Positions 34,923 to 41,358 of a stretch of DNA of 41,358 nt are shown here, one piece after another (within the stretch, counting starts at the first letter, position 1; each line of letters opens with the position of its first letter). The DNA is taken from contig NZ_VMQU01000041.1 of NCBI RefSeq assembly GCF_007714205.1, forward strand, positions 1 to 41,358. Direction: 5' to 3'. This stretch comes from Mycobacterium helveticum (GTDB taxonomy: Bacteria > Actinomycetota > Actinomycetes > Mycobacteriales > Mycobacteriaceae). Made by a program: the position numbers and the translations under genes. The notes beneath the pieces are model-generated. The model did not search any database. It saw only the letters and a program-made list of their open reading frames with translations, and was not told the DNA's origin.

Positions 34923-35324
34923 ATGGGGGCTAGATCGCGATCGATCCACGCCGTTGCAGCGGGCGTTGTGAGCACCGGCGTGCTTGCCGGGGCTACGTTG
35001 TGCGGGACCATCCCCACCGCGGAAGCTGCCCCGGGATCAGTGGCGAGCTTCGTGAGCGCGGGCGCCCACGGAACCGTGCCGCAAGCACCGGCCGTCGAGC
35101 CCGTGCGGTTCGGGCCCGGCGGTTTCGGGCACGGTGGTTTCGGGCCCGGTGGTTTCGGGCCCGGTGGTTTCGGGCCCGGTGGTTTCGGGCCCGGTGGTTT
35201 CGGGCACGGTGGTTTCGGGCCCGGTGGTTTCGGGCCCGGTGGGGTACACCGGGGTTTCGGGCACGGCTGGGGACACCCGGGCGGTTTCTGGCGCCACGGG
35301 CGCTGGTGGAACTGGTGGTGGTGA
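34923..35324 (+). CDS. Secreted glycine-rich repeat protein with tryptophan-rich C-terminus
   Basis: 133-aa predicted exported protein, not recognised. A signal peptide of about 35 residues has a hydrophobic core VAAGVVSTGVLAGATL and a likely cleavage site after AEA. The mature chain starts APGSVASFV, then has nine FG(P/H)GG units (residues 63-107), a His/Gly-rich stretch with GFGHGWGHPGGFWRHG, and ends RWWNWWW. The ATG has a strong AAGGAG six bases upstream. The histidines could bind metal, and the aromatic tail could insert into the envelope; both are guesses. No cysteine remains in the mature part. The leader is AT-rich and palindromic, unlike the neighbours. The gene lies in a segment not present between fadD2 and fadE6 of M. 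tuberculosis. The next gene, convergent fadE6, ends 131 bp downstream. Confidence 0.78.
   Translation: MGARSRSIHAVAAGVVSTGVLAGATLCGTIPTAEAAPGSVASFVSAGAHGTVPQAPAVEPVRFGPGGFGHGGFGPGGFGPGGFGPGGFGPGGFGHGGFGPGGFGPGGVHRGFGHGWGHPGGFWRHGRWWNWWW
35109..35243 (+). repeat. 15-bp in-frame minisatellite in the glycine-rich gene
   Basis: Nine consecutive 15-base units of the form TTCGGGC(CC/AC)GG(T/C)GGT encode FGPGG or FGHGG. Seven are P-type and two H-type (units 2 and 7). Near-identical DNA copies indicate recent slippage or recombination, and copy number is likely to vary between strains. Confidence 0.95.
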
Positions 35325-35400
35325 GTGGACCGCCATCGGGCGGTGCCGGAGATCCACGTCCTGCCGCACGTGGGTTGACCGGCACCAGTGGGGGGGAACC

Positions 35401-35430
35401 ATGCCGGCCCGGCTGACGTCGGGTCGGCAT
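35401..35430. terminator. Hairpin between the glycine-rich gene and fadE6
   Basis: 11-bp arms (35401-35411 and 35420-35430, ATGCCG(G/A)CCCG) with one mismatch and an 8-base loop, in the 131-bp gap between convergent genes. There is no T-run. A likely transcription end for one or both genes. Confidence 0.5.
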
Positions 35431-35455
35431 GGCCCTCCTGAGCGGGAGCAGCTGC

Positions 35456-37684
35456 CTAGGGGTCCCGCGGCAGGCCCAGCAGCCTCTCGGCGATGATGTT
35501 GAGCTGCACCTCCGAGGTGCCGCCGTAGATGGTCGTGGCGCGGCTGGCCAGCAGATACTCGCCCCACTTGCCCGGCAGTTCGGCGGTGTCGCCGATCGCG
35601 GCGTCGGTGCCGAACGACGACACCGCGAATTCGGCATAACCCTGGCCGGTGCGCATCGACAACAGCTTGGAAATCGCCGCCGACGGCATCGCGTCACCAC
35701 CCGCCAGGGTCAGCAGCGTGGAGCGCAGGTTGAGCACCTTGGCGGCATGACCCTCGGCGATCAGCTGGCCTGCGCGGTGCTGGCCGACCTGGTCGAACTG
35801 GCCGTCGCGCACGAAGTCGACGAACTCGGGCAGGCTCGCCAGGAAGTTCGCGTCGCTGCTGCCCAGCGAAACCCGTTCCGCCGTCAGGGTGTTGCGGCTG
35901 ACCTCCCAGCCGCGGTTGACCTCGCCGAGCACACACTCGTCCGGCACGAACACGTCGTCGATGTACACGGTGTTGAACAGCGCGTTGCCGGTGAGCTCGC
36001 GCAGCGGTGTGACCGTCACGCCCTCGCTCTTCATGTCCAGCAGGAAGTACGTGATGCCGTTATGTTTCGGGGCGCTCGGCTCGGTCCGCGCCAGCAAGGC
36101 GCCCCACTGCGACAGCTGTGCGGCGGTGGTCCAGATTTTCTGCCCGGTGATGCGCCATCCGCCCTCGGTGCGCGTCGCCTTGGTCGACAGCCCGGCCAGG
36201 TCCGACCCGGCGCCCGGCTCGGAGAACAGCTGACACCAGATCATGTCGCCCCGGAAGGTGGGCGGCAGGAACCGTTGCTTCTGCTCGTCGCTGCCGAACG
36301 CGACGATGGAGGGGATGATCCACGCGGCGATGCCGACCTGCGGCCGCCGGACCCGCCCGGCGCTGAACTCCTGGGCGATGATGACCTGCTCGACCGGGCT
36401 GGCCGCCCGGCCCCACGGCCTGGGCAGATACGGCAGCACCCAGCCTGCTTCGGCGATCGCGACCCTGCGCGACTCGCGGTCCATCTCCTTGAGCGCGGCG
36501 ACCTCGGTGCGGATCTCGGCCCGCAGCTTCTCGGTGTCGGGGTCCAGGTCGATGTCCACCGGGCGCATGCCCGTGGTGGTCGCGCTGTCCACGACCTTTT
36601 GCGGGTATTCGGTCCTGCGCCCGAAGCAGGCGGCCAGCATCAGCGCCCGGCGGTAGTAGACGTTGGTGTCGTGCTCCCAGGTGAAGCCGATGCCGCCGTG
36701 CACCTGGATGCAGTCCTGTGCGCAGCGCTGCGCTGCCGCCGGCGCCAGGGTGGCGGCGACCGCGGCGGCGAACTCGACTCTGGCAGTCGCGATGTCCCAG
36801 CCGTTTTCGCCGGCTTCGCGCGCCTCGTCCAGTGCGCGGGCGGCGTCCCACACCGCGGCGGTGGCCCGCTCGGTGTCGGCGATCATTTCCGCGCACTTGT
36901 GCTTGATGGCCTGGAACTGGCCGATCGGGCGGCCGAACTGCTCACGGATCTTGGCGTACGCCGACGCGGTGTCGGTGGCCCAGCGCGCCACGCCGACGGC
37001 CTCCGCGGACAGCAGGGTCGACATCAGCGCGTGCGCGGTGGCCATACCCAGGTTGCTCAGCACGGCGTCGTCGCCGATCTCGACGGCGTTGGCCCGCACG
37101 TGGGCGACCGGGCGCAGCGGGTCGATGCTCTTGACCGGCACGATCTCGAGTTGTTCGGCCCGCAGCACCACCCATTCGTCGCCGCTGTCGATCGCCACCG
37201 GCAGGACCAGCACGGAGGCCTGCGCGGCCGCCGGCACGGCGCGCACCTCGCCGCGGATCACCAGCGCGTCGTTGTTCGGGCCGTGCCGGGTCGCGGTCAG
37301 GCCGGAATCGAGCGCGTAGGCGCCGATGGCCGCACCGGACGCCAACTCGGAAAGCACGTCGGCCCCGGGATCGTGTGCGGAGATCAGCGCGCCGGCGATC
37401 GCGGACGGCACGAACGGGCCGGGCACCGCCCCGTAGCCGAACTCGGCGAGGACGACGGCCAACTCGAGGATGCCGAAACCCTGTCCGCCGACGGACTCGG
37501 CCAGATGCACACCGTGCAGGCCCTGTTCGGCCGCCGCCCGCCAGTACGGCGGGGGGTTTTCCAGGGGCGATTCCGGTGTCGTCTCCATGGCCTCGTGCAG
37601 GACCTCGGACGGCGCCACCCGCGCCACCAGGGATCGCACCGAATCGGCCAGGTCCTGGTGCTCAGGAGTTATCGCGATCGGCAT
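35456..37684 (-). CDS. fadE6: Tandem-domain acyl-CoA dehydrogenase FadE6
   Basis: 742-aa fusion of two acyl-CoA dehydrogenase units. The first (about 1-370) has a complete helical part (FGRPIGQFQAIKHKCAEM, then IQVHGGIGFTWEHDTNVYYR), but its middle beta domain lacks the usual T/S-x-P-x-x-GSD flavin motif. The second (about 385-742) has LFSEPGAGSDLAGLSTKA, then RITGQKIWTTAAQ, and the C-terminal YGGTSEVQLNIIAERLLGLPRD, so it looks like the FAD-binding, active half. This resembles the alpha/beta heterotetrameric mycobacterial FadE pairs fused in one chain. It corresponds in length to Rv0271c. ATG 37684 is preceded by GAAGG. The acyl substrate (fatty acid or sterol side chain) is not known. Confidence 0.93.
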   Translation of the reverse strand: MPIAITPEHQDLADSVRSLVARVAPSEVLHEAMETTPESPLENPPPYWRAAAEQGLHGVHLAESVGGQGFGILELAVVLAEFGYGAVPGPFVPSAIAGALISAHDPGADVLSELASGAAIGAYALDSGLTATRHGPNNDALVIRGEVRAVPAAAQASVLVLPVAIDSGDEWVVLRAEQLEIVPVKSIDPLRPVAHVRANAVEIGDDAVLSNLGMATAHALMSTLLSAEAVGVARWATDTASAYAKIREQFGRPIGQFQAIKHKCAEMIADTERATAAVWDAARALDEAREAGENGWDIATARVEFAAAVAATLAPAAAQRCAQDCIQVHGGIGFTWEHDTNVYYRRALMLAACFGRRTEYPQKVVDSATTTGMRPVDIDLDPDTEKLRAEIRTEVAALKEMDRESRRVAIAEAGWVLPYLPRPWGRAASPVEQVIIAQEFSAGRVRRPQVGIAAWIIPSIVAFGSDEQKQRFLPPTFRGDMIWCQLFSEPGAGSDLAGLSTKATRTEGGWRITGQKIWTTAAQLSQWGALLARTEPSAPKHNGITYFLLDMKSEGVTVTPLRELTGNALFNTVYIDDVFVPDECVLGEVNRGWEVSRNTLTAERVSLGSSDANFLASLPEFVDFVRDGQFDQVGQHRAGQLIAEGHAAKVLNLRSTLLTLAGGDAMPSAAISKLLSMRTGQGYAEFAVSSFGTDAAIGDTAELPGKWGEYLLASRATTIYGGTSEVQLNIIAERLLGLPRDP

Positions 37685-37771
37685 GGCGTGCCTTCCATTG
37701 CTTTGCTGGGCTTTTGCTCAAGTCTGGTGGTGAGGTATTCCCTCTCGGGTTGCGGCCAAGCATCCATCAAT

Positions 37772-38050
37772 CTAGCCAACGGTCACCCGGCCGGCGGGCG
37801 GGGACTCGCAACGCCATCGCTTGGCGATCCACCTCGCGATGAGGTCGGCCTGCCCGCTGCGGGCGCCCGGGACGCCCGCATAACACGCGTTCGGCGCCCG
37901 AGCGCCGGGTTCGATGCCGGGATCGACCATGCGTGGATCCGCCCAGGTCCGCATCACGGCGAACGGCCGATCGGAAAAGCCACCGGCGTGAGAATTGATC
38001 TCGCGCTTCAGTGCGCACCGCATCATGCGGCTTGCGATGGTGCGGTTGTG
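37772..38050 (-). pseudogene. 3' remnant of an Rv0272c-like gene
   Basis: On the minus strand one frame reads ALKREINSHAGGFSDRPFAV and MRTWADPRMVDPGIEPGARA, ending VTVG and a TGA at 37772. This has the composition of a real protein tail and lies exactly where M. tuberculosis has Rv0272c, between fadE6 and the TetR gene. The 5' part is missing: the frame runs upstream into the TetR gene's 3' end without homology. It is called a remnant by synteny and composition, since the sequence of Rv0272c is not recalled well enough to confirm. The 87 bp on to the fadE6 start hold no other feature. Confidence 0.4.
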
Positions 38051-38081
38051 GCAGCTGGACCCGGGGATGCGGCTGCGGCAC

Positions 38082-38762
38082 CTACCGCTTTTTCCCTGAG
38101 ACGCCTTTTCCCTTGAGGCGGTACAGGTCCGGCTCGGCGAGCTCGTCGAGCAGCGATGCCAGCTGGTCGACGAGCTCGTCCGGTTCGAGCCGGACGTCGC
38201 CGGCCAGCCACGCGCTGATCGTCTGCCCGACCCCGCCGACGACGAAGTGTGCCGCGGCCTTGATGCGATCGTTGGCCGGGACGCGCAGCGCATCGCCGAC
38301 GTGCTGCCCCGACAGCATGGCGAACAGCGCGCTGGATTCGGCGCGTTTGCGCACCACCACCGGATCGGCCAGTTGGCTGCTGAACAGCAGGCGCCCGATG
38401 CGGGCGTCGCCGGCGATGGCGCGCACGATGTTGGCCATCCCCGCGCGGGTCTGCTCGTGCGCCGGTACCGCCGTCACCGCCGCCTGGGTGGTGGCGGCCA
38501 GTTCGGCGACCACCCAGTCGAACACGCAGCCGACGAAAGCGTCCTTGTCGGCGAAGCTTTCGTAGAAGTAGCGGGCGGCCAGGCCGGCGCGCCGGCATAC
38601 GCCGCGAACGGTCAGTGTCGGGATGTCCTGTCGTTTCGCCCCCAGCAGGTCCAGTCCGGCCGCCAGGAGCCGGTCCCGCCGCGCGGCGACCCGCGCGGCC
38701 GCGTCGACGCCGCCGTAGGGTCGCACGCTCGGCGCTTCGGTCTCGGCGGCCACGAGCACCAT
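38082..38762 (-). CDS. TetR-family transcriptional regulator (Rv0273c-like)
   Basis: 226-aa regulator. The helix-turn-helix lies at about residues 28-75 (RRDRLLAAGLDLLGAKRQDIPTLTVRGVCRRAGLAARYFYESFADKDAF), with RYFYESF in the recognition-helix position. The C-terminal ligand-binding domain ends in a Lys-rich tail (RLKGKGVSGKKR). ATG 38762 is used; the frame stays open far upstream across the divergent oxygenase gene, but that part is antisense. It is divergent from the MpaB-type oxygenase gene 84 bp away, the most likely target along with fadE6. The ligand is unknown. Confidence 0.9.
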   Translation of the reverse strand: MVLVAAETEAPSVRPYGGVDAAARVAARRDRLLAAGLDLLGAKRQDIPTLTVRGVCRRAGLAARYFYESFADKDAFVGCVFDWVVAELAATTQAAVTAVPAHEQTRAGMANIVRAIAGDARIGRLLFSSQLADPVVVRKRAESSALFAMLSGQHVGDALRVPANDRIKAAAHFVVGGVGQTISAWLAGDVRLEPDELVDQLASLLDELAEPDLYRLKGKGVSGKKR

Positions 38763-38846
38763 CTTGACACCGGGCGAGACCGCGGACAATATCAGGAAAC
38801 ACGCGTTCGCACATTCCGTGCGACGGGCGCCGCGGGAGGTCAGGCC

Positions 38847-39764
38847 ATGGCGATTCACCAACCGGGTCGCCGGGCGACGCCACACGTCGAACGTGCGGTC
38901 ACCGACCCGCCCCGCCCGCGATCGAACCCGCGGCTGCGGACGCGGGGGCCGCTGGGCATCGACGAGGGCCTGATGGGCGTGGCGCTGCTGGCCGGCCCGG
39001 CCAACGTGATCATGCAGCTGGCACGGCCCGGCGTGGGCTACGGCGTGATGGAGAGCCGCGTCGAAAGCGGCCGGGTGGACCTGCACCCGGTCAAACGGGC
39101 GCGCACCACCTTCACCTACCTCGCGGTGGCCACCGCGGGCAGCGACGCGCAGAAGGATGCCTTCCGCCGCGCGGTGAACCGCGCGCACGCGCAGGTGTAC
39201 TCCACTCCCGAAAGTCCGTTGCAGTACAACGCCTTCGACGTCGATCTGCAGCTGTGGGTGGGCGCCTGCCTGTACAAGGGCGGGCTCGATGTCTATCGTA
39301 TCTTCGTCGGCGAGCTCGACGAGTGCGACGCCGATCGTCATTATCGCGAGGGCATGGCGCTGGCGACCACGCTGCAGGTGCCGCCGCAGATGTGGCCGGC
39401 CGACCGTGCGGCCTTCGACCGGTACTGGCAGGAGTCGCTGGCGCGCGTGCACATCGACGACGCCGTGCGGGGCTACCTGTTCCCGATCGCCGCGGGCCGC
39501 ATCCGGGGCGTCGTGCTGCCGGGCCCGCTGCAGCGGACGTCGGACAACCTGGCGCTGCTGATCACCACCGGCTTTCTGCCGCAGCGGTTCCGCGACGAGA
39601 TGCGGCTGCCGTGGGACGCCGCCAGGCAGCGCCGGTTCGACCGGCTGATGGCCGTGCTGGGCTCGCTGAACCGCTTGATGCCGCGGTTCGTCCGGCGATT
39701 CCCGTTCAACGTGCTGCTGTGGGACGTCGACCGCCGGATCAGGACGGGCCGGCCTTTGGTCTGA
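38847..39764 (+). CDS. MpaB-type oxygenase, DUF2236 family (Rv0276-like)
   Basis: 305-aa protein of the DUF2236 (ER-bound oxygenase MpaB/B'/latex-clearing-protein) family, whose characterised members use haem b. [32 protein letters not shown] near residue 35-68 is the family N-terminal block. [36 protein letters not shown] and [17 protein letters not shown] follow, containing the conserved histidine and tryptophan. ATG 38847 has GGAGG eight bases upstream. Its 3' end overlaps the convergent vapC remnant by 26 bases. Substrate unknown; adjacency to TetR and fadE6 hints at lipid oxidation. Confidence 0.88.
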   Translation: MAIHQPGRRATPHVERAVTDPPRPRSNPRLRTRGPLGIDEGLMGVALLAGPANVIMQLARPGVGYGVMESRVESGRVDLHPVKRARTTFTYLAVATAGSDAQKDAFRRAVNRAHAQVYSTPESPLQYNAFDVDLQLWVGACLYKGGLDVYRIFVGELDECDADRHYREGMALATTLQVPPQMWPADRAAFDRYWQESLARVHIDDAVRGYLFPIAAGRIRGVVLPGPLQRTSDNLALLITTGFLPQRFRDEMRLPWDAARQRRFDRLMAVLGSLNRLMPRFVRRFPFNVLLWDVDRRIRTGRPLV

Positions 39765-39819
39765 GCGTGCGAACCGAGCCGAACCGCGCGAAGTCGTGGT
39801 CCGGGGTCACCACGTCGCA

Positions 39820-39849
39820 GTGATGTTCGGCGGCGTGATGTTCGGCGGC
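39820..39849. repeat. 15-bp tandem duplication inside the vapC remnant
   Basis: GTGATGTTCGGCGGC occurs at 39820-39834 and again at 39835-39849. It duplicates the codons for AAEHH (minus strand) in the C-terminal part of the former toxin. Confidence 0.9.
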
Positions 39850-40001
39850 GACGGCCGCAAGTGCGGCGTCGGGAATCAGGCCGCCGGAAGCGTCGGCCTG
39901 CTCGCAGGCTCGTCGCAGCAGCGCGAGGTGTCGTGGGCGGGGGCCCGTCGGCAGGTGATGGGGTCGGGGTGGTCGCCGCGGTGCGCGGCCGGCAGCACAG
40001 T

Positions 40002-40046
40002 GACGTCGACCAGGGGGACGTCGACCAGGGGGACGTCGACCAGGGG
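40002..40046. repeat. 15-bp tandem triplication at the vapC remnant 5' end
   Basis: GACGTCGACCAGGGG occurs three times without gap (40002, 40017, 40032). On the minus strand it repeats PLVDV, the first beta strand and first catalytic aspartate of the PIN domain. The frame is preserved. Confidence 0.92.
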
Positions 40047-40061
40047 GCCCGCGGACACCCC

Positions 40062-40086
40062 TTGTTGTTAACGACAACCATTTTCA
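40062..40086. promoter_or_regulatory. Zur-like operator upstream of the PPE gene
   Basis: On the minus strand TGAAAATGGTTGTCG (40086-40072) matches the mycobacterial Zur palindrome TGAAAATGATTTTCA at 12 of 15 positions, and continues into TTAACAACA. It lies 39 bp upstream of the PPE start. In M. tuberculosis the PPE3/ESX-3 region is repressed by Zur with zinc. An overlapping GTTGT-N5-ACAAC repeat is at 40064-40078. Confidence 0.5.
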
Positions 40087-40124
40087 CTAAGCTTTCCGGC
40101 AGTGACCGGAAAGGGCGGCGGACG

Positions 40125-41358
40125 ATGACGGCACCGATCTGGATGGCCTCGCCACCGGAGGTGCACTCGGCCCTGCTGAGCAGCGGGCCGGGGCCGGGGG
40201 GCCTGTTGGCGGCGGCGGCGGCATGGGACGCGCTGAGCGCCGAATACGCCTCGGCGGCGGAGGAATTCACGGCGCTGCTGGGGTCGGTGCAGGCCGGCGC
40301 GTGGGAGGGGCCGAGCGCCGAGTCCTACGTCGGCGCCAATGCGCCGTATCTGAGCTGGCTGATGCGGGCAAGCGCCGACAGCGCGGCCACGGCCACCCAG
40401 CACGAGGTTTCGGCCGGCGCCTACACCGCGGCGCTGGCGGCGATGCCGACCCTGGCCGAGTTGGCCGCCAACCACGCCATGCACGGAGTCTTGTTGGCGA
40501 CCAACTTCTTCGGGATCAACACCATCCCGATCGCGGTCAACGAGGCCGACTATGCACGGATGTGGGTCCAGGCCGCCACCACGATGGGGACCTATCACGT
40601 GGTCTCGGGTACGGCCCTGGCGTCCGCGCCGCAAACCGACCCGGCGCCGCCAATCGTCAAAACCGACACGCACACCCCGGCGGCCACCGCCGCGCTGCAG
40701 CAGATCGAGCAGTTCCTGCACAATCCGCTGGGTGTCCAGCAGGACATTCTCAACATCCTGAACAGCAATATCCAGAGCAACAACCCGCTGGGGCTCCCGC
40801 AGTGGTTCCAGAACATTCTGCAATCCGTCGGTGTCTCCAATACCCAAGTGGCACACGACCCGACGATCGACCTTCCGTTCGACAACATGATCGCCAGCCT
40901 CCTGCAGCACGTCGGCATCAATTGGGATCCGGCGGGCGGAACGATCAACGGGGCCACCTATGACGCATACGCGAACCCCGGCCAGGCGATGTATTGGGTC
41001 GCTCGCAGCCTCGAACTGTTCGAGGACTTCCAGAATTTCCTGGTAGATCTGACACAAAATCCGGTGCTCGCGTTTCAGTGGCTGGGCAGCTGGCTTTTTT
41101 TCGATATCCCGACTCACATATTGGAAGTGGTGGCTTACACGGTCAGCAACCCGGCGCTGGCTCTTGCGGCCCTGCCCGCCGTCGCTCCCCTGGGAGCGGT
41201 GGGCGGCCTCGCGGGGATGGCGGGACTGGCCGCCATTCATCCGGTCGCGGCCGTCGTGCCCGCGCCGCCGCCGCCCCTGGTGCTGCCTCTGGCCCCCGTG
41301 GCCCCGACGGTGGCCGCACCGGCGGCTCCCGCCTCGGCGCCGGGCCCGGCGCCCACAC
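40125..41358 (+). CDS. PPE3: PPE-family protein, partial (PPE3-like)
   Basis: At least 411 residues, cut by the window edge. The N-terminal PPE domain (about 1-180) starts [21 protein letters not shown], with the Pro-Pro-Glu motif at 10-12 and the WxG-type turn [15 protein letters not shown] near 59-73. PPE proteins pair with a PE protein and are secreted through type VII systems to the outer envelope. After it come Asn/Gln-rich segments ([13 protein letters not shown]), a hydrophobic region with [16 protein letters not shown], and an Ala/Pro-rich stretch at the edge. A Zur-like box upstream and synteny with Rv0280 suggest it leads into an ESX-3 locus beyond the window. ATG 40125 is preceded by GGGCGG. 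Confidence 0.9.
   Translation, partial: MTAPIWMASPPEVHSALLSSGPGPGGLLAAAAAWDALSAEYASAAEEFTALLGSVQAGAWEGPSAESYVGANAPYLSWLMRASADSAATATQHEVSAGAYTAALAAMPTLAELAANHAMHGVLLATNFFGINTIPIAVNEADYARMWVQAATTMGTYHVVSGTALASAPQTDPAPPIVKTDTHTPAATAALQQIEQFLHNPLGVQQDILNILNSNIQSNNPLGLPQWFQNILQSVGVSNTQVAHDPTIDLPFDNMIASLLQHVGINWDPAGGTINGATYDAYANPGQAMYWVARSLELFEDFQNFLVDLTQNPVLAFQWLGSWLFFDIPTHILEVVAYTVSNPALALAALPAVAPLGAVGGLAGMAGLAAIHPVAAVVPAPPPPLVLPLAPVAPTVAAPAAPASAPGPAPT

Larger units (their letters stand above)
39739..40058 (-). pseudogene. Decayed VapC-type PIN-domain toxin gene (VapC25-like)
   Basis: The N-terminus of a PIN toxin, [17 protein letters not shown], is read from a GTG at 40058. After HRGDHPD the homology jumps by a frame change to [20 protein letters not shown], then [21 protein letters not shown] and [14 protein letters not shown], which is the VapC C-terminal half ending at 39739. 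The middle of the domain (roughly 60 residues in intact relatives) is deleted. The opening LVDV is triplicated by a 15-bp tandem repeat, and AEHH is duplicated by another. No vapB antitoxin is recognisable next to it. It lies at the position of Rv0277c (vapC25) in M. tuberculosis. Confidence 0.8.

Noticed and set aside
35109..35243. CRISPR array
   Set aside because: Units are 15 bases with no unique spacers, and no cas genes are present; it is an in-frame minisatellite.
35000..35416. Alternative frames through the glycine-rich repeat (RARWFRARWFRA-type and the minus-strand ARNH repeats)
   Set aside because: They lack a signal peptide and ribosome-binding site. The frame from 34923 has both, so the others are shadows of the minisatellite.
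38082..39452. 456-aa frame as a long TetR fusion
   Set aside because: The segment above 38762 is antisense to the MpaB-type oxygenase and has no domain; the TetR protein is complete from 38762.

Overview
The window is high-GC DNA from a slow-growing Mycobacterium. Gene order and protein sequences follow, almost gene for gene, the block that runs in M. tuberculosis from aftD (Rv0236c) to PPE3 (Rv0280). Several M. tuberculosis genes of that block are missing here: vapBC24, Rv0246, cobU-cobQ1-PPE2, Rv0259c, the 5-oxoprolinase oplA, Rv0274/Rv0275c and the PE_PGRS genes. A few genes are present instead: a ClC channel, a ribbon-helix-helix gene and a glycine-rich secreted protein. This pattern fits a non-tuberculous mycobacterium, perhaps of the M. 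avium complex. The species guess is inference, and comparisons with M. tuberculosis are from memory of that genome.

Layout. 1-4571 (minus): arabinofuranosyltransferase AftD, with a 55-bp tandem repeat over its 3' end, and a small membrane protein. 4728-7868 (plus): LpqI, a TetR regulator and a ClC-type channel. 7882-11602: fatty-acyl enzymes htdX-fabG4 (minus) divergent from fadA2 (plus). 11915-14496: fadE5 divergent from a flavin reductase. 14575-18127 (minus): three-gene succinate dehydrogenase 1. 18208-19113 (minus): a small protein and an Hsp20 chaperone. 19329-22264 (plus): nitrite reductase nirBD. 22274-25423 (minus): narK3, a HemD-like/winged-helix fusion and a TetR-like domain without HTH. 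25761-29000 (minus): FecB2-like lipoprotein, PxpB, PxpC and AAC(2')-I. 29052-29350: TetR remnant. 29494-33872: narU, a LigD-type polymerase and fadD2. 33897-35324: accessory insert. 35456-40058: fadE6, remnant of an Rv0272c-like gene, TetR, MpaB-type oxygenase and a wrecked vapC. 40125-end: PPE protein, truncated by the window edge.

Themes. (i) Lipid metabolism: fabG4/fadA2 and fadE5 share a TTAC-N6-GTAA palindrome in their promoters, suggesting one regulator. (ii) Nitrate and nitrite assimilation: nirBD, narK3, narU and a uroporphyrinogen-III-synthase-like gene that may feed siroheme; GlnR-like half-sites lie upstream of nirB and narU. (iii) Respiration through succinate dehydrogenase 1. (iv) Envelope: AftD and LpqI.

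The least explained part is 33.9-35.3 kb, inserted between fadD2 and fadE6. It holds a ribbon-helix-helix protein, an AT-rich 657-bp leader full of palindromes, and a secreted (FG[P/H]GG)n protein ending in a tryptophan cluster. The other striking piece is the vapC relic at 39.7-40.1 kb, which carries two separate 15-bp tandem duplications and an internal deletion.
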